Counted from the stretch's first letter, positions 42,986 through 51,887 are shown. The stretch is 54,684 bases of DNA from an uncultured Ruminococcus sp. (GCA_902792515.1 CADAZX010000008.1:1-54684); one strand, 5' to 3'. A program made the numbers and translations. Notes: generated by a model from the letters alone, not told the origin.

Positions 42986-43378
42986 TCATCTCTTCGAGAA
43001 CTGAGGCGCTCTTCTTGCTTTCTTCAAACCGTACTTCTTTCTTTCCTTCATCCTCGGGTCTCTTGTGAGGAATCCGGCTGCCTTGAGGTCGGCTTTGTAA
43101 GCTTCTTCGTCAGCTGCGGTGAGGGCTCTCGCGACGCCGTGTCTGATGGCGCCTGCCTGGCCGGTGAATCCGCCGCCCACAACTTTAACGCTCACGTCGA
43201 ACTTTTTGTCAGCTCCGGTGAGCTCCATCGGCTGACGGCAGATGTATCTCAACGTTTCGAGTCCGAAATACTCGTCGAGGGACTTGCCGTTTACCGTGAA
43301 ATTGCCGTTACCCGGTACGAGAACGACCTGAGCAATGGCTTTCTTTCTTCTGCCTGTTGCGCTAAATCTGTCTGCCAT
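42986..43378 (-). CDS. rpsI: Ribosomal protein S9
   Basis: This 130-residue small-subunit protein has the family end [14 protein letters not shown], which reaches the ribosomal P site, and [25 protein letters not shown] core ([16 protein letters not shown]). The start ATG follows AGGAGG. It is the second gene of the rplM-rpsI operon. Its 3' tip is the boundary of the inserted island: the last three codons and the stop are repeated at 40546-40557. Confidence 0.99.
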   Translation of the reverse strand: MADRFSATGRRKKAIAQVVLVPGNGNFTVNGKSLDEYFGLETLRYICRQPMELTGADKKFDVSVKVVGGGFTGQAGAIRHGVARALTAADEEAYKADLKAAGFLTRDPRMKERKKYGLKKARRAPQFSKR

Positions 43379-43396
43379 GTTTGTATCCTCCTGTCA

Positions 43397-43825
43397 TTAG
43401 AACTCGTACTTCTCAGGCTTCTGAGCTTCGTGGTTGTGCTCCGGACCTGCGAAAACTTTGAGCTTCTTGAACATCGCTCTGCCGAGGGCGTTCTTGGGAA
43501 GCATTCCCTTGACGGCGTACTCAACCGCGTAGGTGGGGTGCTTGGTCATAAGGGTCTTGAAGTTGACTTCCTTGAGACCGCCGGCATAACCGGTGTGATG
43601 TCTGTAAACCTTGTCGGTGTATTTTTTGCCGGAAACGACGACTTTCGAAGCGTTCACGACGATAACGTAATCACCGGTGTCGAGGAAAGGTGTGTATTCG
43701 GGCTTCTTTTTGCCCATGAGGAGCATCGCGACCTCAGTGGAGAGGCGGCCGAGGGTCTTGCCTTCAGCGTCGATAACGTACCATTTCTTCTCGATTTCGC
43801 CGGCTTTTGCAACATATGTTTTCAT
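43397..43825 (-). CDS. rplM: Ribosomal protein L13
   Basis: This 142-residue large-subunit protein starts [20 protein letters not shown] and contains [29 protein letters not shown] and [13 protein letters not shown], the L13 signatures. The start ATG follows AGGAGG. It heads the rplM-rpsI operon with a leader of about 100 bases. Confidence 0.99.
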   Translation of the reverse strand: MKTYVAKAGEIEKKWYVIDAEGKTLGRLSTEVAMLLMGKKKPEYTPFLDTGDYVIVVNASKVVVSGKKYTDKVYRHHTGYAGGLKEVNFKTLMTKHPTYAVEYAVKGMLPKNALGRAMFKKLKVFAGPEHNHEAQKPEKYEF

Positions 43826-43956
43826 GCTAAAAAACCTCCTGAAAAATCTCTTGCGTAGAATTGAAAACCGCGTAAAACGGCTTTATTGAATTCATACAAA
43901 CAGGCCCTTCCGGACCGTGCGGGTGAAATGATACCATATATAAAAGGGTTTGTCAA
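43826..43956 (-). promoter_or_regulatory. rplM promoter and structured leader
   Basis: On the minus strand TTGACA (43951-43956) and TATCAT (43928-43933) are separated by 17 bases. The leader contains a GGTCC-GGAA-GGGCC hairpin and then a CCG/CGG hairpin near 43868-43885. This could be an L13-type autoregulatory leader, but I cannot confirm the match. The rest of the gap (43957-44029) shows nothing clear. Confidence 0.65.
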
Positions 43957-44029
43957 GCGGCAACAGGCGATTGCGGACGGGATTCGGGAATTATTCTGGA
44001 AGATTTAGGATTTGCAAGTGTATGAAGGC

Positions 44030-44065
44030 AAAAATCGAATTATTTCGCGAAAATTCTCGATTTTT
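44030..44065. terminator. Bidirectional terminator after the ileS operon
   Basis: AAAAATCGA (44030-44038) pairs with TCGATTTTT (44057-44065), with an inner AATT/TTCGCGAAA palindrome. The A and T runs allow use in both directions. The minus-strand cyclo-ligase gene ends about 100 bases before it. Confidence 0.75.
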
Positions 44066-44161
44066 CGCGGCTTTTTGATTTCCGGGAGTGAAATACGACT
44101 GACCGGGGACTTTGAGGCGGGAAGCGCGGGCCGTGGCGGTGCGTCACAGTCCGGTCTCATG

Positions 44162-44842
44162 TCAGGCGAAAACCGTGAAATCGCAGCGTTCGTCGTGGGG
44201 ATCGACAGGTATTTCGTTGAAAATCTGACTCTCGAAGCAGACGCCCGCGACGGCGGAAAAATGACTTCTGTGTGAAGAGAGGAAACGGTCGTAGCAGCCG
44301 GCGCCCCTTCCGAGGCGGGCGCCGTTTTTGTCGAAGGCGAGGCCGGGGCAGAGGATCAGGGCGGGGGCGGTGACAACAGAGGCTTCAATCGGATTATTTG
44401 CGGCATCCTTCGCGAAAACCGCCTCATCCGCTGCGAAAACCGCCTCCGGGAAGCTGTCTGAGGGCTCCATAATACTAAATGAACAGCGCTCGAAGCCGCA
44501 TTCCGCCGCTGCCGGATAAGATTTGTTTTCGAAAAGCGCGGCCGCCTTAACATACGCACCGGAGGCGGCCGCTGCCGTAACGTCGCGGAAAAGGATGCTG
44601 CGTGAACCTGGGATGAACACGGGGAGGAAAACCTTTTTGCCGGATGAGGCTGCGCGGGTGATGACACGGGTGAGGTCGGGCTCGCCGGCGAGGCGCGAAA
44701 AGGCAAATACCGAGCCGGCGGCGCGGTAGGCGTCAAGCGCGAGGATCTTATCGCATATTGCATCCGAGGCGAGGGCCTTTTCGGAGGGGGAGAGCGCGGC
44801 CGCAAGGGATTTGGCGGCCGCGCGGAGTTCCTGTTTTGTCAT
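44162..44842 (-). CDS. 5-formyltetrahydrofolate cyclo-ligase
   Basis: This 226-residue enzyme uses ATP to turn 5-formyl-THF into 5,10-methenyl-THF. The family pattern is clear: MTKQELRAAAKSLAAAL at the start, VFAFSRLAGEPDL and KVFLPVFIPG in the middle, and the C-terminal motif FDKNGARLGRGAGCYDRFL with the ATP and folate loop. The start at 44842 is chosen because the open frame upstream is a palindromic repeat; no strong ribosome site is seen. It lies directly after ileS, separated by that repeat. Confidence 0.88.
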   Translation of the reverse strand: MTKQELRAAAKSLAAALSPSEKALASDAICDKILALDAYRAAGSVFAFSRLAGEPDLTRVITRAASSGKKVFLPVFIPGSRSILFRDVTAAAASGAYVKAAALFENKSYPAAAECGFERCSFSIMEPSDSFPEAVFAADEAVFAKDAANNPIEASVVTAPALILCPGLAFDKNGARLGRGAGCYDRFLSSHRSHFSAVAGVCFESQIFNEIPVDPHDERCDFTVFA

Positions 44843-44892
44843 GGCGTAGGGTGAAGGCTGCTCAAAATATAAAGGCTGATGATAAAAAAGAA

Positions 44893-44927
44893 ATTTCCGG
44901 GAAATTTTCGCAATATTTCCCGGAAAT
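44893..44927. repeat. Two ATTTCC(S)GGAAAT palindromes
   Basis: Cores start at 44893 (ATTTCCGGGAAAT) and 44915 (ATTTCCCGGAAAT), 22 bases apart, in the gap between ileS and the cyclo-ligase. They are the only minus-strand-operon members of the family here. Confidence 0.8.
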
Positions 44928-44947
44928 CCCTCAAACAATCAAATGAT

Positions 44948-47900
44948 TTAATTCTTTTCGACCGAAATGACCGTTTTTTCGCCGTTGATGTCCCACTCGC
45001 GGGTGAGGCGCAGTCCTTCGGCGTCGTCGCCAAACGAGACGCTTTCCGAAGACGCGCCCGAGAAGGCGAGGCTGTCGGCAAGGACGTCGTGGGCGATGTC
45101 GGAGGCGCGCGCTGCCACGGTCTCGCGGATCTTTTCGGTTCCCGCGACGTTGACAGCGATGTGGTCGGTTACGTCGAAGCCGGCGTCCTTGCGCATCGTC
45201 TGGATCTTGCTGATGAGCTCGCGCGCGAAGCCTTCCTCGATGAGCTCGGGGGTGAGGTTCGTGTCGATCGCGACAGCGTAGCCGTCCTCGGAAACCGAGG
45301 CGTAGCCGGGAACCTTGCCGACGTCGATCAGGAGGTCGGAGACTTCAAGTTCGATCGTTGCGGAGGGCAGGGCGAGAACGAGCTTGCCCGTTTCGTCGAG
45401 TTCGCGCTTTGCGGCGTTGCCGTCGATGTTCGCGAGCGCGGGACGGATCTCGCCGAGCAGCTTGCCGAACTTCGGGCCGACCGTTTTCAGCTGGGGCTTG
45501 AACGTGTAGGTCGAGAAGCGTGACATGTCGGCGACGAATTCAACGTTTTTGATGTTGAGCTCGTCCTCGATGATCGCCTTGTACTCGTCAGTGAGCTCGT
45601 TCGGAGCCGAGACGTACATAATCGAGAGCGGCTGGCGGTTCTTGATCGCTGCGTCGTTGCGGCACGCGCGGCCCATTACGACTATCTTAAGAACCTCCTC
45701 CATAGAGGTCTCGAGATCTTTATCGATCATAGACGGGTCGCTGACCGGGAAGTCGCAGAGGTGAACGCTCTCGGGGGCGCCGGGGTCGACGGAGATCACG
45801 AGGTTTTGGTAGATCTCTTCGGTCATGAACGGGATCATCGGCGCGGCGAGCTTGGAAACGGTCACCAGAGCCGTGTAGAGCGTCATGTAGGCGTTGATCT
45901 TGTCCTGCGTGAGTTCCTTTGCCCAGAAGCGCTCGCGGCTGCGGCGGACGTACCAGTTGCTCATCTCGTCAACGTAGTCCTGAAGGCTTCTCGCGGCCTC
46001 GGGAATGCGGTAGTTTTCGAGATTGGAGTCGACGTCGGCGATGAGGGTGTTGAGCCTCGAGAGCAGCCAGCGGTCCATTCCCGAAAGGGAAGCCCTGTCG
46101 AGCGTGTATTTCGTCGGGTCGAAGTTGTCGATGTTCGCGTAGAGAACGTAGAACGCGTAGGTGTTCCAGAGCGTGCCCAGGAACTTGCGCTGGCCCTCGT
46201 TGACCGCGTCAAAATAGAACTTGTTCGGCAGCCAGGGGGCGCTGTTTTCGTAAAAATACCAGCGGATCGCGTCGGCGCCGTGGTCCTCGAGCGCCTTGAA
46301 CGGGTCGACCGCGTTGCCCTTGGACTTGCTCATCTTCTGGCCGAATTCGTCTAAAACAAGGCCAAGAACCACAACGTTCTTATAGGGCGCCTTGTCGAAA
46401 AGGAGCGTCGAGATCGCCAGCAGCGAGTAGAACCAGCCGCGCGTCTGGTCGACGGCCTCGGAAATGAAGTCCGCAGGGAAGTTCTCCTCGAAGATTTCCT
46501 TGTTTTCGAAGGGGTAGTGCCACTGCGCGAAGGGCATCGCTCCCGAGTCGAACCAGCAGTCGATGACCTCGGGCGTTCTGTGCATCACGCCGCCGCATTC
46601 GGGACATCTGACGGTAACGTTGTCGATGTAGGGGCGGTGAAGCTCGATGTCGTCCGGGCAGTTGTCGGACATGGACTTGAGCTCGGCGATGGAACCGATC
46701 GAGACGCGCTTGCCGCAGGAGCACTCCCAGATGTTGAGAGGCGTTCCCCAGTAGCGGTTGCGGCTGACGCCCCAGTCCTGAACGTTCTCGAGCCAGCTGC
46801 CGAAGCGGCCCTTGCCGATGCCTTCGGGAATCCAGTTCACGGTGTTGTTGTTGGCGATGAGCCTGTCGCGGACGGCGGTCATCTTGATGAACCAGGAGTC
46901 GCGTGCGTAGTAGATGAGAGGCGTGTCGCAGCGCCAGCAGAACGGGTAGCTGTGCTCGAACTTGAGCTTTTTGAAAAGAAGTCCGCGCTCGCGGAGGTCG
47001 TCCATGATCATCGGGTCGGCCTTCTTGCAGAAAACGCCCGCCCAGGGAGTCTCCTCGGTCATCTCGCCTTTAGTATTCACGAGCTGCACGAAGGGCAGGC
47101 CGTACTTCTTGCCGACGTTGCTGTCGTCCTCGCCGAACGCGGGGGCGATGTGGACCACGCCGGTACCGTCGGTCAGCGTAACGTAGGAGTCGCAGACCAC
47201 GTAGAAGGCCTTCTCGTTCACCTTCGCAAACGGGAACAGCGGCTCGTACTCCTTGAATTCGAGGTCTTTCCCTGTGTATCTTTCGAGAATTTCGGCGTCG
47301 TCACCGAGAACGGTCTTCACGAGCGCCTCTGCCATATAGTAGGTGTAATCGCCCGATTTTACCTTAACGTAGGTCTCAACGGGGTTCACGCAGAGCGCGA
47401 CGTTCGAGGGAAGCGTCCACGGGGTGGTGGTCCAGGCGAGAATGTACGCGTCCTCACCCTTGACCTTGAAGCGCACGATGACGCTGGTCTCTTTAACGTC
47501 CTTGTAGCCCTGGGCGACCTCGTGAGAAGACAGAGGCGTGCCGCAGCGCGGGCAGTAGGGAACGATCTTGTAGCCCTTGTAGAGAAGGCCCTTGTCCCAG
47601 ATCTGCTTGAGCGCCCACCACTCGGACTCTATGAAGCTGTTGTGGTACGTGACGTAGGGGTTGTCCATGTCGGCCCAGAAACCGACCGTCGCGGAAAAGT
47701 CCTCCCACATGCCCTTGTACTTCCAGACGCTCTCCTTGCACTTGTCGATGAACGGCTCGAGACCGTACTGTTCGATCTGCTCCTTGCCGTCAAGACCGAG
47801 CTGCTTTTCGACCTCCAGCTCCACGGGAAGACCGTGGGTGTCCCAGCCGGCCTTGCGCAGCACCTTGTAGCCCTTCATGGTCTTGTAGCGCGGGATCATG

Positions 47901-48097
47901 TCCTTAATGACGCGCGTCAGAACGTGACCGATGTGGGGCTTGCCGTTGGCGGTCGGCGGGCCGTCGTAAAACGTGAACACCGGGTGTCCTTCGCGGCACT
48001 CGATGCTCTTCTCGAAGATCCTGTTGTCCCGCCAGAATTTCTCGATCGCCTTTTCGCGGTCGACGAAACTGAGGTCGGATGAAACCTTCCTGTACAT
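44948..48097 (-). CDS. ileS: Isoleucyl-tRNA synthetase
   Basis: This 1049-residue synthetase charges tRNA-Ile. It has the class I motif KPHIGHVL near residues 53-60 and KMSKSKGN near 593-600, an editing domain (AWTTTPWTLPSNVALCVNP), and the DWGVSRNRYWGTPLNIW segment. A CPECGGV cysteine pair follows. The length and motifs match the longer, type 2 (eukaryote-like) IleS, which is often less sensitive to mupirocin. The start ATG follows GAGGTGA. A T-box leader precedes it. The downstream gene is a folate enzyme. Confidence 0.98.
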   Translation of the reverse strand: MYRKVSSDLSFVDREKAIEKFWRDNRIFEKSIECREGHPVFTFYDGPPTANGKPHIGHVLTRVIKDMIPRYKTMKGYKVLRKAGWDTHGLPVELEVEKQLGLDGKEQIEQYGLEPFIDKCKESVWKYKGMWEDFSATVGFWADMDNPYVTYHNSFIESEWWALKQIWDKGLLYKGYKIVPYCPRCGTPLSSHEVAQGYKDVKETSVIVRFKVKGEDAYILAWTTTPWTLPSNVALCVNPVETYVKVKSGDYTYYMAEALVKTVLGDDAEILERYTGKDLEFKEYEPLFPFAKVNEKAFYVVCDSYVTLTDGTGVVHIAPAFGEDDSNVGKKYGLPFVQLVNTKGEMTEETPWAGVFCKKADPMIMDDLRERGLLFKKLKFEHSYPFCWRCDTPLIYYARDSWFIKMTAVRDRLIANNNTVNWIPEGIGKGRFGSWLENVQDWGVSRNRYWGTPLNIWECSCGKRVSIGSIAELKSMSDNCPDDIELHRPYIDNVTVRCPECGGVMHRTPEVIDCWFDSGAMPFAQWHYPFENKEIFEENFPADFISEAVDQTRGWFYSLLAISTLLFDKAPYKNVVVLGLVLDEFGQKMSKSKGNAVDPFKALEDHGADAIRWYFYENSAPWLPNKFYFDAVNEGQRKFLGTLWNTYAFYVLYANIDNFDPTKYTLDRASLSGMDRWLLSRLNTLIADVDSNLENYRIPEAARSLQDYVDEMSNWYVRRSRERFWAKELTQDKINAYMTLYTALVTVSKLAAPMIPFMTEEIYQNLVISVDPGAPESVHLCDFPVSDPSMIDKDLETSMEEVLKIVVMGRACRNDAAIKNRQPLSIMYVSAPNELTDEYKAIIEDELNIKNVEFVADMSRFSTYTFKPQLKTVGPKFGKLLGEIRPALANIDGNAAKRELDETGKLVLALPSATIELEVSDLLIDVGKVPGYASVSEDGYAVAIDTNLTPELIEEGFARELISKIQTMRKDAGFDVTDHIAVNVAGTEKIRETVAARASDIAHDVLADSLAFSGASSESVSFGDDAEGLRLTREWDINGEKTVISVEKN

Positions 48098-48224
48098 AAG
48101 AAATCACCTCGTTAAAGAATTTGCCGTCCGGGTGAGGGAGGCTTTGTTGTCAAGCGTTTTTGTAAGCGCGGGCGTTCTGCCCGGAAAATCAAAAAGCGCT
48201 TCGTTCCGCGCCTTCACGCTGAAA

Positions 48225-48485
48225 GGCACAATGGGACAAAGCGCTCCTTAAAGCATAATCGTCGCATCCGGAAAATGTCCCATACAGAGTTATATGTGTC
48301 CGCGGTAACGGTCGGAAACCGGCTCCGCTAATGACGCGAAAATGATATAATATCTCGCGCGTTCACTTCGCTGCTCGGGAGTGATTTTCGGAAGGCGTCT
48401 ACTCACGCAGGACCTCTCACCAAACGCCTGCTCGCTTAGGTTTTCGTTCGCCTCTTACTGTCTCCGTCAACGCATTTCAGATACG
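48225..48485 (-). promoter_or_regulatory. T-box riboswitch of ileS (specifier ATC)
   Basis: Reading the minus strand, stem I starts with GGAGACAGTAAGAGG, followed by AAGCGAGCAGGCG, the distal GGTGAGAGGTCCTGC bulge, and the 3' side with the specifier loop GAAAATCACTCCCGAG. ATC at 48383-48385 is an isoleucine codon. The downstream TTACCGCGG (about 48299-48308) matches the conserved T-box core that binds the tRNA CCA end. ATATAACTC and a TGGGACA/TGTCCCA stem follow. A second stem with a T-run lies near 48205-48225. The exact terminator pairing is not certain. Confidence 0.82.
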
Positions 48486-48491
48486 GGGGTT

Positions 48492-48520
48492 AGGATATCA
48501 CTATTTATCGCGCGTGTCAA
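48492..48520 (-). promoter_or_regulatory. ileS promoter
   Basis: On the minus strand TTGACA (48515-48520) and TATCCT (48492-48497) are separated by 17 bases. Transcription would start near 48485, at the 5' end of the T-box, giving a leader of almost 390 bases. Confidence 0.85.
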
Positions 48521-48581
48521 GAAGTTTCGCAACTTCGGTTCTACGCTTCACACACCGCAAAAAAGGGCTGTCAAAAAAAGG

Positions 48582-49208
48582 CTACGGCCGCTCGAACGTG
48601 AGCACCGAATTGCCTTCCTCGTCGAGCTGGACGAGCTTTTTGCCGAACGACTTAAAGAAGAGCGGGTCGCCCTTCGTGTTGACAGCGTTGATCATGCCGC
48701 CGGGTTCCTTCGTGAACACGCCGTAGCAGTTCCTGTCGGCAGACCCCATAATGTTCTCGGGAAGCACGCCCTCGACGGCGCGGTCGATGATCTCGGTGAG
48801 GTCGACGTTTTTGAGGAAAAATCCCGCGACGGTGCCCGCGGATTCGGCAACTTTTTTCTTAAGCGCGTCCGTGTTCGTCTCGTACGAAAACGTCCCGGCA
48901 GGGTAAAGCGCGGAGTCCGTCTGCTCGATCTCGAGGTCGACCTCAAACGCAATGTTTCCGGCGACTATCGACAGAAGCGCCCGCTGCCAGAACGGCACCG
49001 ACTTGATGCTGCTGAGCTTGACAGTCGCGTGCCAGCTTCCGGCCTCGGGGATCGTCTCGATCTCCTCCTCGCCGCTCTGACCGCTCTGACTGCCGTTGCC
49101 GAACAGGTCGCTGATGGAGTTTATGACGGTGCCGCAGCCTGAAAACGCAAGCGCGGAACATAAAACAAGCACGGCGAGAACCGCCGCAATTATCCTATTT
49201 TTAGTCAT
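48582..49208 (-). CDS. Hypothetical lipoprotein
   Basis: This 208-residue protein starts at the ATG after AAGGAGG. A signal peptide (RIIAAVLAVLVLCSALAF) ends at SGC, a lipobox-like cysteine near residue 24. A short Ser/Gln-rich linker leads into a domain of about 165 residues with GSWHATVKLSSIK, SYETNTDALKKKVAES and FTKEPGGMINAVNTKGDPLFF. I do not recognise the family. It should face the outside of the membrane. It ends about 60 bases before the ileS promoter and follows a membrane protein gene. Confidence 0.75.
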   Translation of the reverse strand: MTKNRIIAAVLAVLVLCSALAFSGCGTVINSISDLFGNGSQSGQSGEEEIETIPEAGSWHATVKLSSIKSVPFWQRALLSIVAGNIAFEVDLEIEQTDSALYPAGTFSYETNTDALKKKVAESAGTVAGFFLKNVDLTEIIDRAVEGVLPENIMGSADRNCYGVFTKEPGGMINAVNTKGDPLFFKSFGKKLVQLDEEGNSVLTFERP

Positions 49209-49246
49209 TTTACGCCTCCTTCTTAAATGCAGGGGCAACGCCTTGC

Positions 49247-49981
49247 TCAAACGCTTTCCGGACCGTTTCCGGCAGTTTCATCCGCCGTTTCCGCAGGATT
49301 CTCCGCGATTGCTTCGGGTTCCGCTGCAGTCACCGCTTCGGGCTCTTCAGGCTCTTCGCCTTCTTCGACCCAAGTCAGCGGCACGAACTTTTTCGCGAAT
49401 CCGAAGACCATCAAATTGACCGCTCCCGCGACCGGAATGAAAAACGACACAGCGAAGAGGGGGCCGGCTTTTCTCGGCGAAAACGCGTAAAAAATCTTGT
49501 ACGTCATGACGTAGTCGAGTACCTTTGTCGCTACGAAAAACAGAGCCGCCGCCACCATAACAAGCAACGCGATCATAACGGTAGTCCTCGCGCCCGCCAG
49601 GAACTCGCCCTCGGTCTGCGCGAAAATGAACGTCATCAGGTTGCGCGCGAAGCGGTTCTGCTTGAAGAAAAGCGTGCCGACGAAAACGATCAGCGCCGCC
49701 AGAGTGACCGACCCGAACAGGACCCCGAACACCCTCACGATGAGGTTCAGAATGCCCCACTTCGGCGTCTTTTTGCCCGACCTTTTGCACTCCTTGTCGC
49801 TGAATTCGGCCATCCTGCCGCTCAGCCACGCGCTCAGAAACGGAATGAACGATGTCCAGCCGGAATTGAGTCCCATTTTATACGCACATCCGCATTTTCC
49901 TATCGCTCTCAGCAACGCGACGACGAGCGCGCAGAGAGCCGGGATGATCAACAACAATGCCCAAAGTAATTCAGTTGACAT
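49247..49981 (-). CDS. Hypothetical integral membrane protein
   Basis: This 244-residue protein starts at ATG after AAGGAGG and CGGAG. About four membrane helices are visible: residues 5-25, 75-100, 125-150 and 170-195. The part after the first helix (CGCAYKMGLNSGWTSFIPF) resembles the DUF4870/YIP1-like start of small envelope proteins. The last 40 residues are Glu/Ala/Pro-rich and cytoplasmic or outside. The family is not recognised with confidence. It is the first gene of the unit with the lipoprotein. Confidence 0.7.
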   Translation of the reverse strand: MSTELLWALLLIIPALCALVVALLRAIGKCGCAYKMGLNSGWTSFIPFLSAWLSGRMAEFSDKECKRSGKKTPKWGILNLIVRVFGVLFGSVTLAALIVFVGTLFFKQNRFARNLMTFIFAQTEGEFLAGARTTVMIALLVMVAAALFFVATKVLDYVMTYKIFYAFSPRKAGPLFAVSFFIPVAGAVNLMVFGFAKKFVPLTWVEEGEEPEEPEAVTAAEPEAIAENPAETADETAGNGPESV

Positions 49982-50108
49982 AAGCTCCGAATTCCTCCTT
50001 TTTATACTTCCGTCTTTCAAACTGCAGTTGCAACCGGTTGGCATCATTTGAAAAACGGCTGTCCGAAACCGTCGCGCGGACGGCTTTATTGCCTAAAAAT
50101 ACAGTATT

Positions 50109-50137
50109 ATTGTACTACCCGGGAGGGCGGCTGTCAA
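50109..50137 (-). promoter_or_regulatory. Promoter of the membrane protein-lipoprotein unit
   Basis: On the minus strand TTGACA (50132-50137) and TACAAT (50109-50114) are separated by 17 bases, an ideal match. The ATG lies about 130 bases downstream. Confidence 0.82.
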
Positions 50138-50232
50138 TCGGAACGGCGGGAAAGGTGCCGCGGGAGGGTGCGGAGAGGACCCGGAAAGGGGCCGCGGCAG
50201 GGCGGAAATGGGCGCACGGAGTGGCTTTTCTG

Positions 50233-50312
50233 TAAAAATGTGATAAGAGGCCTTAAAAAGGCCGGAAAAATGTGATGGAAAGCCTTGAAAATGCCGGAAA
50301 ATGTGATACACT
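50233..50312. repeat. 31/32-bp tandem repeat, three partial copies
   Basis: AAAATGTGAT starts near 50235, 50267 and 50298, each followed by a GCCTT-AAAA-GCCGG-type half. The stretch lies before a decayed DUF4143 gene and may contain its promoter. Sequence from 50138 to 50232 shows no gene. Confidence 0.7.
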
Positions 50313-50341
50313 CTCTATGGTGTCAGCCGGGAGGGATTGAA

Positions 50342-50669
50342 ATGGAACGTCTTTCAAGAAAAATTGACCGCTTTCTGACCGAATGGAAAAATGACGAAAG
50401 GCTACAAGCTCTATTTCTACCGCAACAGCAGGGGAACGCTTGAAATTGACTTCTTTGTCCGTAACGCACAATCCTTGATTCCCGTGGAGGTCAAGGCGAA
50501 CGACTCGTCGACGCCGTCTATGAATGCGCTGATAGACGACGAAAACTACCCCGACGTCAGATACGGAATCAAGCTTGCCAATAGGAACCTCGGGTTCAAC
50601 GGGAAGGTTTACACAATTCCTTATTTCCTCACTTTTATGTTGAAGCGCTTTTTGCGGGAGAAGCGGTGA
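50342..50669 (+). pseudogene. Remnant of a DUF4143 ATP-binding protein
   Basis: The first 19 codons (MERLSRKIDRFLTEWKNDE, after GGGAGGG) are the usual N-terminus of a DUF4143 ATPase. They then join, in a different frame, to the far C-terminal end of the same family (LYFYRNSRGTLEIDFF, VEVKANDSSTP, and a VYTIPYFLTFMLKRFL-like end). About 330 residues including the ATPase core are missing. It is an internally deleted, frame-shifted gene. It is not the same subtype as the complete ATPase at 40738-41964. Confidence 0.82.
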
Positions 50670-50704
50670 CGGGTGTTTCTCGAATTAGATAGATTAATAT
50701 AGTC

Positions 50705-50767
50705 AAAAAAGCCCGATTGGGAGTTAATCTGTACGTAATGTACAGGCATAATCCATTCGGGCTTTTT
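50705..50767. terminator. Bidirectional terminator with inner palindrome
   Basis: AAAAAGCCCGA (50705-50715) pairs with TCGGGCTTTTT (50756-50766). The loop contains CTGTAC-GTAAT-GTACAG, a second perfect stem. It separates the DUF4143 remnant from the recombinase gene. Confidence 0.82.
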
Positions 50768-50850
50768 GTATTGTGGTTGGTCCTGAACGGGGTAGTTATA
50801 ATTTACTGCTTTCTGGCGAAATCAAAAATAGTGTATAGAGGAGAATTGAG

Positions 50851-51696
50851 ATGGAAGAACGAATTTTGACAAAAGAGTGCATAGCAGAGTTCAAAGGGCA
50901 TCTGGTGATGGAAGAAAGAAGTCCGGCAACGATTGAAAAGTACTGCAGAGACGTGACAGTATTCTCTGATTATGCAGAAGGACGAAATGTCACAAAGGAA
51001 CTTGTTATTGCTTACAAAACTAAGCTGGTAGACGATAACTACGCCGTACGAAGTATCAATTCAATGATTGCAAGTATTAACAGTTTGTTTGCGTTCTTTG
51101 GATGGAATGATTTGAAGTTGAAGACTATCAAAATTCAGCAGCAGATTTTTTGTCCGGAAGAGAAAGAACTCACACGGCAGGAGTACGAGCACCTTGTCAG
51201 AACGGCGCAAGCAAGACACAATGAACGTCTCTGTTTGATTCTTCAGACAATCTGCGGGACGGGTATTCGTGTGAGCGAGCTTCGGTTTATTTCAGTCGAG
51301 GCGGCCATACACGGAGAGGCGACAGTTTCATGTAAAGGGAAAATGCGGTCAGTATTCATAGTGCGTGATTTGCAAAAGAAACTGCTGAGCTACGCGGCGA
51401 GGCAAGGAATCACTTCAGGATGTATCTTCATCACACGTGGCGGCAAGCCGATTAGCCGAACAAATATCTGGCGGGACATGAAAGCGCTCTGCATCGAGGC
51501 GGACGTCAATCCGAACAAGGTGTTTCCGCACAACCTGCGGCACTTGTTCGCCAGGGTGTTCTACGGGATTGAAAAGGACATCGCAAAGCTCGCGGATATT
51601 CTTGGTCACAGCAGTATCAACACGACACGGATCTATATCATCAGCACCGGTATGGAGCACCGTCAGCGCATGGAAAATATGCGGCTGATAATATGA
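50851..51696 (+). CDS. Tyrosine recombinase / integrase
   Basis: This 281-residue recombinase has an N-terminal SAM-like core-binding domain (SPATIEKYCRDVTVFSDYA) and a C-terminal catalytic domain. The catalytic residues are visible: Arg in GTGIRVSELR, Lys in the CKGKMR hairpin, the HNLRH box with His and Arg, LGHSSINTTRIY with the second His, and the nucleophile Tyr in RIYIIS. The length is close to XerC/XerD, shorter than most phage integrases. The start ATG follows GAGGAG. It opens the AT-richer region at the right end of the window. No excisionase is seen. Confidence 0.92.
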   Translation: MEERILTKECIAEFKGHLVMEERSPATIEKYCRDVTVFSDYAEGRNVTKELVIAYKTKLVDDNYAVRSINSMIASINSLFAFFGWNDLKLKTIKIQQQIFCPEEKELTRQEYEHLVRTAQARHNERLCLILQTICGTGIRVSELRFISVEAAIHGEATVSCKGKMRSVFIVRDLQKKLLSYAARQGITSGCIFITRGGKPISRTNIWRDMKALCIEADVNPNKVFPHNLRHLFARVFYGIEKDIAKLADILGHSSINTTRIYIISTGMEHRQRMENMRLII

Positions 51697-51887
51697 ATAA
51701 ACCGCTGTAAACGATGTGTGATGACATACTAAGCATTATGTACTCACCTCAGGATACTGAGTCATATTGTACACCTATATTTGGGCTTTATACCACAAAA
51801 AAACAATCTGGTCAAGTGGTTTTGCATCGAAAAGGCTCTAGGATTAATGATTAATGATCTGTTGAAATTGGTGACTTTTCCCATGCC

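Larger units (their letters stand above)
42683..42996. repeat. Right direct repeat of the rpsI island (copy B) with internal ~20-bp repeats
   Basis: This block matches 40377-40557 at both ends but is 130 bases longer. The extra length is an expansion (about 42720-42895) of units like TAGTCCACCCGGCATTTTT and AATTTCCCCCGGCATTTTT, about eight to ten copies every 19-21 bases. The terminator hairpins at each side are perfect here. The sequence between it and the regulator gene (42611-42682) contains an AGACAGG/CCTGTCT hairpin. Confidence 0.88.

Noticed and set aside
46517..48082. 521-codon plus-strand frame opposite ileS
   Set aside because: It is antisense to a conserved synthetase and has no recognisable motif or ribosome site.
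48381..49142. Plus-strand frame over the ileS leader and lipoprotein gene
   Set aside because: It overlaps the T-box, the ileS promoter and a minus-strand gene with a good ribosome site and signal peptide.
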